DNA of 64,000 nucleotides, from assembly GCF_013344685.1 (NCBI RefSeq), contig NZ_CP050137.1, forward strand, positions 3,465,001-3,529,000, read 5' to 3'. Shown piece after piece: positions 7,262 to 16,781 of the stretch. This DNA is from Sphingomonas sp. CL5.1. GTDB taxonomy: Bacteria; Pseudomonadota; Alphaproteobacteria; Sphingomonadales; Sphingomonadaceae. Within the stretch, counting starts at the first letter, position 1; each line of letters starts with the position of its first letter. The notes beneath the pieces are model-generated. The model worked only from the letters and a program-made list of their open reading frames with translations. It ran no database searches and was not told the origin of the DNA. A program made the position numbers and the translations under genes.

Positions 7262-9715
7262 TCAGAAGGATATTGCGAAGGTCACGCCATAGGTCGCGGG
7301 CATGCCGGCGAAGCGCGTGACGGTGTCGTAACCGGAAACAACATTGGTCCAGTAATAACTGTTGAAGATGTTCTTGCCCCAGACGAACGCGCGCCAGCGG
7401 TTGTCGGCGCTTTTTATGCCGATCTGCCCATCGACCAGCGCATAGCTGCCGATGCCATAGACATCGGTCACGCCGGGCGCCTTCGCCGTGACGGCCGCCG
7501 GGGTGGTGTCGCCGCCGACCACCGAGATCGTATCCGAACGATAGGTGATCGACGCCCCGACGAAGCCGGCCAGGGAATTGCCCAACGGCTGCTCGAAATC
7601 CGTCGACACCGCGATCTGGTGCTTGGGCGTGAACGGTATCCGCGTGCCGGCGAAGTTCACGTTGGGCGTGCCGCCCGCATCGACGCCGACGTAGCGATCG
7701 ATCCTGGAGTCCAGATACGTATAGGCGGCATTGACGCTGAAGTGCCGCGTGGGGTGGATGGACGCCTCCAGCTCGAAACCCGTAATGTGCGACTTGGGAA
7801 TGTTCTGGATCACGTCGAGCTGGCCGAACACCGGATCGAGGAACTTGGTCCGCAACTGCTTGTCTGAATAATCGTAATAGAATCCGGCGCCGTTGAGTTG
7901 CAGCGTGCGATTGAGCAGCGTCGCCTTGAACCCGCCTTCATAGGAAAGCACCGATTCCTGACGCACCGGGTCGTACTGGCCGAACACCGTGCCGTTGACG
8001 GTCGGGAAGCTGCCCGCCTTGTAGCCTTTCGACACGTTGGCATAGAGCAGGATGCCGGGCCGGGGCTTGAAGTCGATGCCCGCGCGCCACGAGACGTTGT
8101 CCTCATGCAACGTGTTGTTCACCCGGCCCGGCGCGTACAGCGGAAGCGACGGATCGACGGCTGTCGGCGGCTGGGTGGTGCTGACGTTCATCGTGACGCA
8201 GGTGCCCGGCTGGTAAGGGCCGGTGAGGTTCGGATTGCCGCTCAGCAGGTTGGAGAAGAAATGGAGCAGGTTGCCCGCATAATAGGGCGCTTCCGTATCC
8301 GTTTCGCAGAACGAATATTTGTCCTTCGAATTGGTGTAGCGGACGCCCCCCTTCAGGGTCAGGTTGGGCAGGATGTCATATTCGAGGTTCCCGAACGCGG
8401 CATAGTTGGTCAGCGTCTGGTCGCTGGTGCCCACGGTGGTCTCGAACGGCTCGCCGAAGACCGTGCCGAAATACAGGTTCGCCGAGGTGTAGCTATATTG
8501 GTTGCCCAGCGCCTGATGAACGATGCTGCGCTCGTAATTGCCCCCGATCACATAGCGTAACGCGCTCGACCCGCCATTCGACAGGCGTAGTTCCTGCGTG
8601 AAAGATTTGATCGATCCGTCGTCGAGCGGGATTTCGAAGACGTTGAGCGCGGAGGCGTCGAAGTCCGTCCCGGCATGTTCGCGATAGCGGACGTAATTGC
8701 TCAGCGAGGTGAGCGTGCCGATCCCACCGATATCGAACTCGGCGCGAAGGGCGGCCTGGTACATGTAATTGTCCCGGAACGGCACCTTATGGTTGGGATA
8801 ATACCAGGAACTCTGCGACCAGTCGCTCGCGCGCGGATTCAGCGGCGTGAACGGCGCATTCTCGACCGCGGGGGGCACCCAGCCGATCTGTTGCGGCTGG
8901 AGCGCGATATATTGCGCGCCCTGCGTCTCGCCATTGTCCTTCCAGCCGTTGAGGTTGAGCGTGAACCGCGCCGAACTGGAAGGCTCATACGATAGGATCA
9001 GGCGCCCCTCGTAATTCTCCGCCTTGCCGTTGCGGTCACCGGGGCGGCTGGTGCTGTATTGCCAGCCGTCGGCGCGCTCGAAACGGCCCGCCAGCCGGGC
9101 GCTCAACGTGTCGGTCAACGGGCCGCTGACATAGCCCTCGCCGATCACCTGGTTGAAGCGGCCGTAGCTGAGGCTTGCGCCGGCCTTGAGCGTGTCGGTC
9201 GGCTTGGCCGCGATATAGTTGATCGCGCCGCCCGTCGCATTCTCGCCGAACAGGGTGCCCTGCGGCCCCTTGAGCACCTCGATCCGCTCGAGATCGAACG
9301 CCGAATGCTGTGTCAGCGCCGGAAAGGCCAGCGGCTGCTCGTCGATATAGACGCTGACCGACGGATAGGCCGCCAGCGAGGTCTCGTAGAAGCCGACGCC
9401 GCGCAACGTATAGACCGGCGCGCCGGTGATGCCCTGAGTGAACGACAGGCCCGGCACGCTTTGCGCGACGTCCTGAAGGCTGCTGATCTGCTTCTGTTGC
9501 AGGTCCTGCGCGCCGAGCACCGCCACCGACAGGCCGACATCGTTGAGCTTCTGCTCGCGCTTGTTGGCGGTGACGACGATATCGCCGATCGTGCCCTGTT
9601 GCACGGCGGGCGCATCGTTCGCCGCGGCCACTCCGGTCTGGGCAAGCGCCATCGAATGCCAACCGATCGCAAGCGCGCTGACGGCGGCATATGCCCCAAT
9701 CCTGATACCAGACAT
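7262..9715 (-). CDS. TonB-dependent outer-membrane receptor
   Basis: 817 residues. A signal peptide ends at SMALA-Q near residue 25. The plug domain starts with GDIVVTANKREQKLNDVG and contains the VPGLSF, LRGVG and ERIEVLKGPQGTLFGENATGGAINYI motifs; the rest is a 22-strand barrel ending in a terminal Phe (TFAISF). Sequence is close to the receptor at 27132-29498 throughout, including the EDNVSW-x-AG-x-D-x-KPRPGIL and KGYKAGSFP stretches, so these are paralogues. The Sphingomonad-type receptors of this class import plant or xenobiotic ligands as well as siderophores. Neighbours (aldehyde dehydrogenase, nitronate monooxygenase-like) point to a carbon substrate rather than iron. Ligand unknown. 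Confidence 0.93.
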   Translation of the reverse strand: MSGIRIGAYAAVSALAIGWHSMALAQTGVAAANDAPAVQQGTIGDIVVTANKREQKLNDVGLSVAVLGAQDLQQKQISSLQDVAQSVPGLSFTQGITGAPVYTLRGVGFYETSLAAYPSVSVYIDEQPLAFPALTQHSAFDLERIEVLKGPQGTLFGENATGGAINYIAAKPTDTLKAGASLSYGRFNQVIGEGYVSGPLTDTLSARLAGRFERADGWQYSTSRPGDRNGKAENYEGRLILSYEPSSSARFTLNLNGWKDNGETQGAQYIALQPQQIGWVPPAVENAPFTPLNPRASDWSQSSWYYPNHKVPFRDNYMYQAALRAEFDIGGIGTLTSLSNYVRYREHAGTDFDASALNVFEIPLDDGSIKSFTQELRLSNGGSSALRYVIGGNYERSIVHQALGNQYSYTSANLYFGTVFGEPFETTVGTSDQTLTNYAAFGNLEYDILPNLTLKGGVRYTNSKDKYSFCETDTEAPYYAGNLLHFFSNLLSGNPNLTGPYQPGTCVTMNVSTTQPPTAVDPSLPLYAPGRVNNTLHEDNVSWRAGIDFKPRPGILLYANVSKGYKAGSFPTVNGTVFGQYDPVRQESVLSYEGGFKATLLNRTLQLNGAGFYYDYSDKQLRTKFLDPVFGQLDVIQNIPKSHITGFELEASIHPTRHFSVNAAYTYLDSRIDRYVGVDAGGTPNVNFAGTRIPFTPKHQIAVSTDFEQPLGNSLAGFVGASITYRSDTISVVGGDTTPAAVTAKAPGVTDVYGIGSYALVDGQIGIKSADNRWRAFVWGKNIFNSYYWTNVVSGYDTVTRFAGMPATYGVTFAISF

Positions 9716-9852
9716 CTTCCTCTCCTCAGGGATATGTTATGATTTCCATGCGGATGCCTGAGGCGACCAGTTCCGACCCGCCCCAGCCATCGATTGCCCG
9801 CCCCTTTGCGGTTTCGTGGAGGAACGGACCCCCGCCGCTCCCCGTGATTGCT

Positions 9853-10935
9853 TCACCCGAAGCTGACGCGCTCCGCCTGCGATTTGAGCGTCGTGACCGT
9901 CTCGTCGATCAGCCGGCGCAGCACGTCCGCCGCGGGCGGCAGGTCGCGGATCAGGCCCGAACCCTGCCCGGCCGGCAGCGGCTGGAGATCCTTGAGGTCC
10001 GCCTCCGCCGCCGCGAAGCGCGCCGGCGCGATGACGATGCGCTGCAACGGATAGGGCAGCATCTCGTTCTCCCTGCCCTCCCACACCTCGGTGAAGCGGT
10101 TCTGGAGCTGGCGGACGTAAAGCCCGTCAAACAGCAGCGAGCGGATCGTGGTGTCGTTCTTCGCCTCGACCAATGACTGCTTGTAGTTCGGGCCGACGCT
10201 CGATTCCTCGCTGCCGATGAAACGGGTGCCGACCCACACGCCCTGCGCGCCCTGCGTCAGCACCGCCGCGATCTGCGCGCCGGTGACGATGCCGCCGGCC
10301 GCGACGACGGGAACGGTCGCGAACTCCAGCACCTCCGCCAGCAGGGTGATGAGACCGACATCGCCGGTATGGCCGCCGCCCTCGGTGCCCTGCACCACCA
10401 CCACGTCCGTGCCGTTGCGGATCGCCGCCGCCGCATGGGAGGCGCGGCCGACGATGCTGATCGTCTTGACGCCACGTTCATGGCAGGCGTCCACCACCCA
10501 TTTCGGCGTGCCGAGCGCGCAGGCGATCACCTCGACATTGTGCCTGAAGCAGATCTCCAGCTTGGCTTTGGCGTCCTCGATGCCCATCGCCTGATCGTCG
10601 GCGGGCTTCACCTCGACGCCCTGCGCGCGGATCTCGGCCTCCAGCTCGGCGATCGGGCCGGGCAGCGACGGCAGTTCCACCTCGCCCTTGTCCTTTGGCG
10701 CGCGCAGCGGGAAACCGATATCGACGCAGATCGGCTTCTTCGTGCGGCCGCGAGCGAGGATGATCTCCTGCTCCACCCGCTCCGGCGTGGGCGAGATCGC
10801 GGCGATCGTGCCCAGCCCGCCGGCTTCGGACACCGCCGCCGCAAGCGGGCCGAAAGCAACGCCGCCCATGCCCGCCTGGAGAATCGGATATTCGATATTG
10901 AGCAGATCGCACAGCGGCGTTTTCAACTTTGGCAC
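9853..10935 (-). CDS. nitronate monooxygenase-like FMN enzyme
   Basis: 360 residues from a GTG at 10935 that has AGGAGA 7 bases upstream; the ATG at 10983 has no ribosome site. The (beta/alpha)8 FMN fold is clear: YPILQAGMGGVA at the start, VDIGFPLRAPKD, the FMN phosphate loop VVQGTEGGGHTGD, VVAAGGIVTGAQIAAVLTQGA (split at V) and GTRFIGSEESS. The GGGHTG motif is the class mark of 2-nitropropane dioxygenase-type proteins. In such clusters members may act as enoate or alpha,beta-ketone-oxidising enzymes rather than on nitronates, so reaction is open. 244 bases separate it from the cupin gene upstream; it may share the transcript of the aldehyde dehydrogenase operon. Confidence 0.82.
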   Translation of the reverse strand: MPKLKTPLCDLLNIEYPILQAGMGGVAFGPLAAAVSEAGGLGTIAAISPTPERVEQEIILARGRTKKPICVDIGFPLRAPKDKGEVELPSLPGPIAELEAEIRAQGVEVKPADDQAMGIEDAKAKLEICFRHNVEVIACALGTPKWVVDACHERGVKTISIVGRASHAAAAIRNGTDVVVVQGTEGGGHTGDVGLITLLAEVLEFATVPVVAAGGIVTGAQIAAVLTQGAQGVWVGTRFIGSEESSVGPNYKQSLVEAKNDTTIRSLLFDGLYVRQLQNRFTEVWEGRENEMLPYPLQRIVIAPARFAAAEADLKDLQPLPAGQGSGLIRDLPPAADVLRRLIDETVTTLKSQAERVSFG

Positions 10936-11179
10936 GGAAAATCTCCTGTAATCGCGACGACGATCACCACCGCTAAAGGTCAAGCGATCGATTTCTTCGT
11001 GGGGATGATTACGCGCGATCCGGGAGCGTCCAATTTTTCATTCGCGAACTGCCGCTTCATCGACGGCGAATTCTGCACGCCATCTTTGCGCGACGGCTGA
11101 TTACAACGACTCCATCGCCGCCGACCACGTTTGCCGGCGGCGTTCATCCACGCCAGTTTCGGGTTCGGACGAGGGTCGA

Positions 11180-11665
11180 TCAGTCCTGCGTGAACTGGGT
11201 GAAACTCTCGTCGAAATAGCTGCCGGTGCCGAGCGGCGCGGCACGCACGAGCGCGGCGAACATCGTCGCCGGCTTGCCGTCCAGCGCGCGCCAGCTATGC
11301 GGCACACCGCGATCGACGAGGATATCGCCGGTTCCCAGCTCGACCGTCCCCGCCTCCAGCGACAGTTCGATGCGGCCGCTCAATATGATGAGATAGTCGA
11401 TCGTGTCGGTCGCATGCCATGCGGCGGCGGTGTCCGGTTCGACCCGGAACATCACGGCGAAGCTGGATTTCCCGAAGGTGGACACGCCGAACGGGCCGGC
11501 GGCCTCCTCCCGGCCGCGATTGTCGACCGGGAAATCCCCGGTCTGCCAGATGATCGCCGGCGACGACTGGCATCCCGGAATATCGCCGAGGCTGGTGTCG
11601 GATATGACGCAGGACTTGCCGTTCTCGTTGAGCCCGGTGACGATGCGGCGGTTTGTGAAGGTCAT
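11180..11665 (-). CDS. cupin-domain protein
   Basis: 161 residues with one conserved beta-barrel cupin: motif 1 around AWHATDTIDYLIILSG-RIEL and motif 2 around LVDRGVPHSWRA. The His of HATDT, the Glu/Asp side of motif 1 and the His of VPHSW could bind a metal, though motif 1 has Asp-Thr-Ile-Asp where many cupins have a second His. The first 60 residues form a partly conserved N-terminal arm. It starts 14 bases after the aldehyde dehydrogenase stop and is therefore in its operon. Small cupins in such operons act as isomerases, lyases or dioxygenases; none can be assigned. Confidence 0.8.
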   Translation of the reverse strand: MTFTNRRIVTGLNENGKSCVISDTSLGDIPGCQSSPAIIWQTGDFPVDNRGREEAAGPFGVSTFGKSSFAVMFRVEPDTAAAWHATDTIDYLIILSGRIELSLEAGTVELGTGDILVDRGVPHSWRALDGKPATMFAALVRAAPLGTGSYFDESFTQFTQD

Positions 11666-11679
11666 GCCGATCCCCCCGC

Positions 11680-13167
11680 TCAGCCCAGCCTGGGCTCGCC
11701 TTCGAGGATGATGGTCTTGGCTTCGAGGAACGGCATCAGCCCCTCGGTGCCGCCCTCGCGGCCGATCCCCGACTGCTTGAAGCCGCCGAACGCGATCGAG
11801 AAGTCCGTGCGGAACCAGTTGTGGCCCACCGTGCCCGCCTGAAGCTGGCGCGCGACCTGATAGGCGCGCGTCGCGTCGTTGGTGAACACCGACGAGTTCA
11901 GCCCGAACAGCGTGTCGTTGGCGATCTCGACCGCATGCTCCTCGCTATCGGCCGGGATGATGCTGACGACCGGGCCGAAAATCTCCTCGCGCGCGATCGT
12001 CATGCGGTTGTCGACGTTCGCGAAGACGGTCGGCTCGACGAAATAGCCGCGATTGAGATGCGCCGGACGGCCGCCGCCGGTCGCGACCGTCGCGCCCTCC
12101 TCGCGGCCCTTGGCGATATAGCCCTCGACGCGGTCGCGCTGCCGCGCCATCGCCAGCGGCCCCATGCCGACCGAGGCGTCGGCCGGATCGCCCACCCGGA
12201 TCGCCTTGAACGCCTCCGCCATCGCCTCGGCGAAGGCGTCGTGGCGGTGCTTCGAGATCACCAGCCGGGTGAGCGAGGAGCAGACCTGCCCGCTCAGCAT
12301 CGGGGCATAGGCGGCGATATGCGAGGCGGCTTCCTCCACATCGTAATCGTCGAGGATCACCGCCGCCGACTTGCCGCCCAGCTCCAGCGTGCAGCGCGCG
12401 ATGCGCTCGCCGCAGATCGAGGCGATCTTCTTCCCCGCCACGCTCGATCCGGTGAAGGTGATCTTGTCGATGGCGGGATTGCGCACCAGCAGCTCGGACA
12501 CCTCGCGATCGGCGGTGACGACGTTGAGCACCCCCGCCGGCAGGCCGATCGCCTTCGCGATCTCGCCGAAGACCAGCGGGCCGCCCGGTGATTCCGGCGA
12601 CGCCTTGAGCACCACGGTGCAGCCCGCGATCAGCGCCGGCGCGCACTTCCACGCGGCGAGGTTCGCCGCGCCGTTCCACGGCACGATCGCGCCGACCACG
12701 CCGACCGGCTCGCGGACGAGGAAGCTCGCCACCGCGCCCGGCGAATGCAGCGCCTCGTGCCGCTCGACCCACTGGAAGGTCTCGGCCAGCCCGGCGTAAT
12801 AGTCGAAGATCTCCGGCACGCCGCCCATGAACGCATCGGCGACCGGACGCGTCACGCCCACCTCGGACGTCCAGATGCTGCTGATGTCGGCAAGCCGCCG
12901 GCGCAGCTCCGCCGCGAAGGCGCGCAGATAGGTGGCGCGCTCGGCATGCGTCATGCGCGGCCACGGCCCCTTGTCGAAGGCATGCCGCGCGGCGGCAACG
13001 GCGCGGTTCATGTCGTCCGCCTGCGCTTCCGCCACCCGAAGGAACAGCTCCTCGGTCGCCGGATTGATGACGTCGATCCGGGCGTCGCTCGACGGCGCCA
13101 CCCAGTCGCCGCCGATGAAGAACTGGTCGGGCCGCTCGAGAAGGTCGGTGACGGAAGCGGTGGACAT
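11680..13167 (-). CDS. aldehyde dehydrogenase (NAD(P)+)
   Basis: 495 residues, full length. Present are the IGGDWVAPSS start, IVPWNGAANLAAWKCAPAL (cofactor side), FTGSSVAGKKI, the general base Glu in LELGGKSA, and the catalytic Cys in SGQVCSSLTRL, then the EEIFGPV and GGFKQSGIGREGG motifs. ATG 13167 has GAGGAGAG 7 bases upstream; the ATG at 13221 is less likely. Oxidises an aldehyde to the acid in the cytoplasm. First gene of an operon with the cupin. The shared 20-bp palindrome (13239-13258) is centred 81 bases upstream, tying it to the Rieske and SDR operons. Confidence 0.93.
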   Translation of the reverse strand: MSTASVTDLLERPDQFFIGGDWVAPSSDARIDVINPATEELFLRVAEAQADDMNRAVAAARHAFDKGPWPRMTHAERATYLRAFAAELRRRLADISSIWTSEVGVTRPVADAFMGGVPEIFDYYAGLAETFQWVERHEALHSPGAVASFLVREPVGVVGAIVPWNGAANLAAWKCAPALIAGCTVVLKASPESPGGPLVFGEIAKAIGLPAGVLNVVTADREVSELLVRNPAIDKITFTGSSVAGKKIASICGERIARCTLELGGKSAAVILDDYDVEEAASHIAAYAPMLSGQVCSSLTRLVISKHRHDAFAEAMAEAFKAIRVGDPADASVGMGPLAMARQRDRVEGYIAKGREEGATVATGGGRPAHLNRGYFVEPTVFANVDNRMTIAREEIFGPVVSIIPADSEEHAVEIANDTLFGLNSSVFTNDATRAYQVARQLQAGTVGHNWFRTDFSIAFGGFKQSGIGREGGTEGLMPFLEAKTIILEGEPRLG

Positions 13168-13238
13168 GATATCTCTCCTCGGACTCGCGAAAGGCACATC
13201 GCTCGGCGGTGGTTCTATCACCGCGACTCAACGGCCGA

Positions 13239-13258
13239 TGCCCCCATATCTAGGGACA
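13239..13258. promoter_or_regulatory. 20-bp palindrome, site C
   Basis: TGCCCCCA-TATC-TAGGGACA matches TGYCCCYA-N4-TRGGGRCA at every defined position. It is 72-91 bases before the aldehyde dehydrogenase ATG and outside any gene. Likely an operator of that operon. Confidence 0.6.
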
Positions 13259-13375
13259 TGATGCGAGAGCCGGGTCTTCTTCACCCGACCGGATCAGATG
13301 ATGATCGCCCGGATAATATCGACATGGCTTCCGCCGAGGAGACAATCGCGACGCCGGCCCTACCCTCGTCGATCG

Positions 13376-14362
13376 TCAGTGATCGCTCACTTCGGCGATC
13401 ACCGCTTTGGCTTTGGCGATGGCATCGGCCGTCTTGAGCTTCCCGGCCTCGATATCGTCGGCATAGCTCATCAGGCGCTCGCCCGAGGCCGAACCCGTGT
13501 CCGCGACCTCGGCCACCTTCACCCCCTTGTTTCGGGCGATCGCCTCGTCCCAGAAGCCGCGCACCGCCGCCCAATAATCCCTGGTCGCGGCCCAATAGGC
13601 ATCCGCCGCCGCCACATCGAACCGATCATCCTTCGAGTAGGTGTTCAGCACCGATTCCTGCACGAAGGGGACCAGCTTGCCGTCGACCAGCCCCATCTTG
13701 ATATTGTCCTGCCAATGGATCCAGCCGTCAGGCGACGGGGAGTGGCGGTTGATGCCCAGATAGCGGTCGTAAGGCGGATGGCGCACGGCATCGCGGCGCG
13801 CCAACGGACGCCACGTCCAGCTCGATCGCCAGCGCCGCACGCCGCCTTCGTCGGTCCACTGGCCCCAGCCGCCGTAGCGCGGGGAATCGTCGGTCTGCCA
13901 CACGGTCTGCGACCAGCGGCCCTTGCGCATCGCGGCGGGCACGTCCTCCAGCTTCCACGCGCCCTGCCCGGCATAGGTCAGCACCGTGGCGGGCTCATAT
14001 GCCCAATCCTGCCGCCAATGCTTGATGACGAAGGTCTTGCCCTTGTCGTCGCTGACCACCAGCAGATGCTGGAGCATGATCGCGCGGCCGGTGTCGGCGA
14101 TCACGCGGACCACCTCATGCCCGCCCGACACCTTGGCCGGGATCGGCGTGTAGTCGGCACGCCACGGCGTGGTCTCGCGCATGTCGAACGTCACCTTGAA
14201 CGTGCCCGCCATCGCGAGGATCGAGGCGCGATCGGCCTCGAACGCGGCCTTGGCGTCGGCGGCCGAGCGCGCGGCGACAGGGCCGTCCGCCAGCGCGGGC
14301 GCGGGTGTCGCGCCGGCAAGGACGGTCGCGGCGAGCAGCAGGATCGGGAGATGCTTTTTCAT
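13376..14362 (-). CDS. DUF6607-family secreted protein
   Basis: 328 residues from ATG 14362 (MKKHLPILLLAATVLAG then AGATPAPALA), a clear signal peptide; the longer ATG at 14515 would run into the receptor gene. The mature part is rich in tryptophan (RQDWAYEP, WRSSWTWRPLARRD, DGWIHWQDN) and matches the DUF6607 pattern as I know it, a family often found next to TonB receptors for heme or iron. It begins 11 bases after the stop of the heme-type receptor, so the two are cotranscribed. Likely periplasmic or surface-exposed; no enzymatic motif is seen. Confidence 0.75.
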   Translation of the reverse strand: MKKHLPILLLAATVLAGATPAPALADGPVAARSAADAKAAFEADRASILAMAGTFKVTFDMRETTPWRADYTPIPAKVSGGHEVVRVIADTGRAIMLQHLLVVSDDKGKTFVIKHWRQDWAYEPATVLTYAGQGAWKLEDVPAAMRKGRWSQTVWQTDDSPRYGGWGQWTDEGGVRRWRSSWTWRPLARRDAVRHPPYDRYLGINRHSPSPDGWIHWQDNIKMGLVDGKLVPFVQESVLNTYSKDDRFDVAAADAYWAATRDYWAAVRGFWDEAIARNKGVKVAEVADTGSASGERLMSYADDIEAGKLKTADAIAKAKAVIAEVSDH

Positions 14363-14373
14363 ATAATTACCCC

Positions 14374-16683
14374 TTAGAATCTTACGCTGATGGAGACGGA
14401 CGCATTGCGCCCCGGCTGGGTATAGGCGCCGGCCACGGCGGGATCGGTGTAGGTCGCCGGGCTGGTCGGTGGCGTCACGGCGGTCATCGCCAGCCCGCGC
14501 ACGTCGCTCCACCACGCATATCTGGCGTCGAGCAGGTTGAAGACGCCCGCGCGCACCGTGACCATCTCGCCCAGCTTCAGATAGGCGGTCGCATCGAGGA
14601 TGGTGAACGCGCCGGGCCGGTAACAGGGCGCGCCGCCGCAGACGCCGACGGCGTCGCTCGCCTCCTTCCGCGCCGAATGGGTCATCACGAGCTGGCCGCC
14701 GAACCTCTTGCCGGGATCGTCATAGCCGACGCCCATGACGAGCTTGAGCGGATCGATCGACGCGAGCGGCGACTTCACGCCATCCGGATCGGTGACGGTC
14801 CCTTCCGAATAGCTGATCGCCATTCGCCCGGAGAAGCCGCGCGTATCCGCCAGCGTCAGGCTGCCTTCCGCCCCCTTGATGCGGACGCGGTTGAGGTTGA
14901 TGAATTGATACACCGCCGGATCGCCCGGCGTGAAGCTGCCGCCCACCACCTCCTGGTCGATGAAGCCCTTGTAGCTGCCGGTGAACGCGGTGGCGGCGAA
15001 GCGGATCGCATCGCTGCCGATGCGGACGCCGGCTTCCCATGTCTCGCTCGTCTCGGGGCGCAGATCGGGATTCGGCACCGAGGTATAGCCATAGGCCGGG
15101 TTGGAGAAGAACTGGTTCACCTGCGTCGGCGACGGCGCCTTGAACCCTTGCGCATAGTTGACGAAGATGTTGGCGCCCGGCGCGATCGACAGCAGCGCGC
15201 CCAGCTTGGGCGACACGCGGGAGCCGTCCTGCCTCGCGCTCGGCATCGCCGGGGTAAGCGCGTCGGGCTTGGGCGTCAGCTTGTAATAATCGAACCGCAC
15301 CGCCGGAAAGAGGCGCAGGGCGCCGCCGAGCAGTTCGACCGTATCGGCGAGATAGACGCCGCCCAGCGTATAGTCGGTCGGCGGGAAGGCGCGGGTCGGG
15401 AACACGTCGGGCGGCGAAGGCACGGTGCCATCGCGCATGCCGCTCTGCCGGGTCACGCTTAAATCGCCGCCATAGGCCAGCGTGTTGACCATGCCGCCGG
15501 CCGTGAACGCGCTGCGCAATTCGGCACTGACGCCCCAGACCCTGTTGTCGAACGTGTTGATGCGGGTGCGATCGGCGGCGGTGTTGCGATCCTCGGCGCT
15601 GAACTGCCGGTTCTTCGCCCATTGATACCAGCCGGTCAGCTGCGCGAAGTCGATGAAGCCGTCGCCTTGCCAGCGCCAGTCGAGCGCCGCGCGGTCGCGG
15701 CTGGTGCGGTCGCGCGCGGTCAGGCCGATCACGGCGGTGGCGGGCAGGACGGCGGGCGGCGACGGCGGGACGGCGATGCCGCTCAGCACATCGGTGGCGA
15801 CGTGATCGTCATAATGGTCGTAGGTCAGGCGAATGCGATTGTGGTTGTCGGGCGCCCAGACGATCTTGCCCAGCACCGCGTTCGATCGCGTGTCCTGCGG
15901 ATTCGCTGCCGTGCGGCTGGCGTTGGGCGCGTCGTTCGATCCGTCGGTCTTGTATTCATGGCCGTCGCGGCGGGTGTAGGCGATCATCGCCGACCATTGC
16001 CCGGACCGGCCGGCCACGATCCCCGTCTCGGCGAACTGGTCGTCCGACGAATCATAAGCGGCACGCGCGAGGCCGCCATAATCCCTGTCCTTCAGGAAAT
16101 CGGCCGGATCGCTGGTGGTGAAGCTGACCGCGCCGGCAAGGCCGTCCGACCCGTAAAGCGCCGAAGCCGGGCCGCGCAGGATCTCCACCGACTTGACGAT
16201 GCCGAGATCGACATAATCCCCCCGTCCCGCCGATTGCGCGCCGAATTCGAAACCGTCGGGCACGCGGACGCCATCGACCTGGATCAGCACGCGATTGCCC
16301 TCCAGCCCCCGGATGTTGAACCCGGAATTGGCGTCGCGGCCGGTCGCGCCCAACGCCGCGCCGAAGCGGGTTGGCGCGCGGCGGACGCTGACGCCCGGCT
16401 CGAAGCGCACGAGGTCCTTGATGTCGCCGGCGAGTTGATCGGCGATCTGGCCGGCGTCGATCACGGTGACGGTGGCGGGCACCTCGCTCGCTGGAGTGGG
16501 GATGCGCGTGCCGGTCACGACGATCGGGTCGCGCGCCTGCCCGTCGTCACCGGCGGCCGCCGCCGGTTGCGCATCCTCCAGCGGGCGTGCCGCGGCCGAC
16601 GTGGCGACCGCGAGTGCCAGCAATGCCACGCCGGACAAGGCCATTCGCACGGCGCCCGCATTGTTGGTACTGCCGTAGATCAT
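14374..16683 (-). CDS. TonB-dependent heme/hemoglobin-type receptor
   Basis: 769 residues. Signal peptide ends near ATSAAA-RP. Plug motifs: DPIVVTGTRIPTPASEVP, DLVRFEPGVSVRR, NIRGLEGNRVLIQVDGVRVPD (split), and EILRGPASALYGSDGLAGAVSF, the pattern of the hemoglobin/transferrin/lactoferrin receptor group. The NPDLRPETSETWEAG segment matches the NPNL region of heme receptors; a nearby FRAP-like element is not clear. C-terminal Phe in SVSIRF. It differs in type from the four catabolic-style receptors of the window. With the DUF6607 gene downstream and the ferredoxin reductase and Fur box upstream it forms an iron/heme acquisition block. Confidence 0.9.
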   Translation of the reverse strand: MIYGSTNNAGAVRMALSGVALLALAVATSAAARPLEDAQPAAAAGDDGQARDPIVVTGTRIPTPASEVPATVTVIDAGQIADQLAGDIKDLVRFEPGVSVRRAPTRFGAALGATGRDANSGFNIRGLEGNRVLIQVDGVRVPDGFEFGAQSAGRGDYVDLGIVKSVEILRGPASALYGSDGLAGAVSFTTSDPADFLKDRDYGGLARAAYDSSDDQFAETGIVAGRSGQWSAMIAYTRRDGHEYKTDGSNDAPNASRTAANPQDTRSNAVLGKIVWAPDNHNRIRLTYDHYDDHVATDVLSGIAVPPSPPAVLPATAVIGLTARDRTSRDRAALDWRWQGDGFIDFAQLTGWYQWAKNRQFSAEDRNTAADRTRINTFDNRVWGVSAELRSAFTAGGMVNTLAYGGDLSVTRQSGMRDGTVPSPPDVFPTRAFPPTDYTLGGVYLADTVELLGGALRLFPAVRFDYYKLTPKPDALTPAMPSARQDGSRVSPKLGALLSIAPGANIFVNYAQGFKAPSPTQVNQFFSNPAYGYTSVPNPDLRPETSETWEAGVRIGSDAIRFAATAFTGSYKGFIDQEVVGGSFTPGDPAVYQFINLNRVRIKGAEGSLTLADTRGFSGRMAISYSEGTVTDPDGVKSPLASIDPLKLVMGVGYDDPGKRFGGQLVMTHSARKEASDAVGVCGGAPCYRPGAFTILDATAYLKLGEMVTVRAGVFNLLDARYAWWSDVRGLAMTAVTPPTSPATYTDPAVAGAYTQPGRNASVSISVRF

Positions 16684-16781
16684 GTCTTTTCCCTTTTGGT
16701 TATACGCTAATGATAGTTAATCGCGAATCCTGCGCGGCATGGTTCCGTCGCCGAACGGTCAGCCCGACGCCAGATCCCGCT

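Noticed and set aside
16704..16725. Possible Fur box before the heme receptor (TAATGATAGTTAATCGCG)
   Set aside because: Only one half-site fits well; the second arm matches at 3 of 7 positions.
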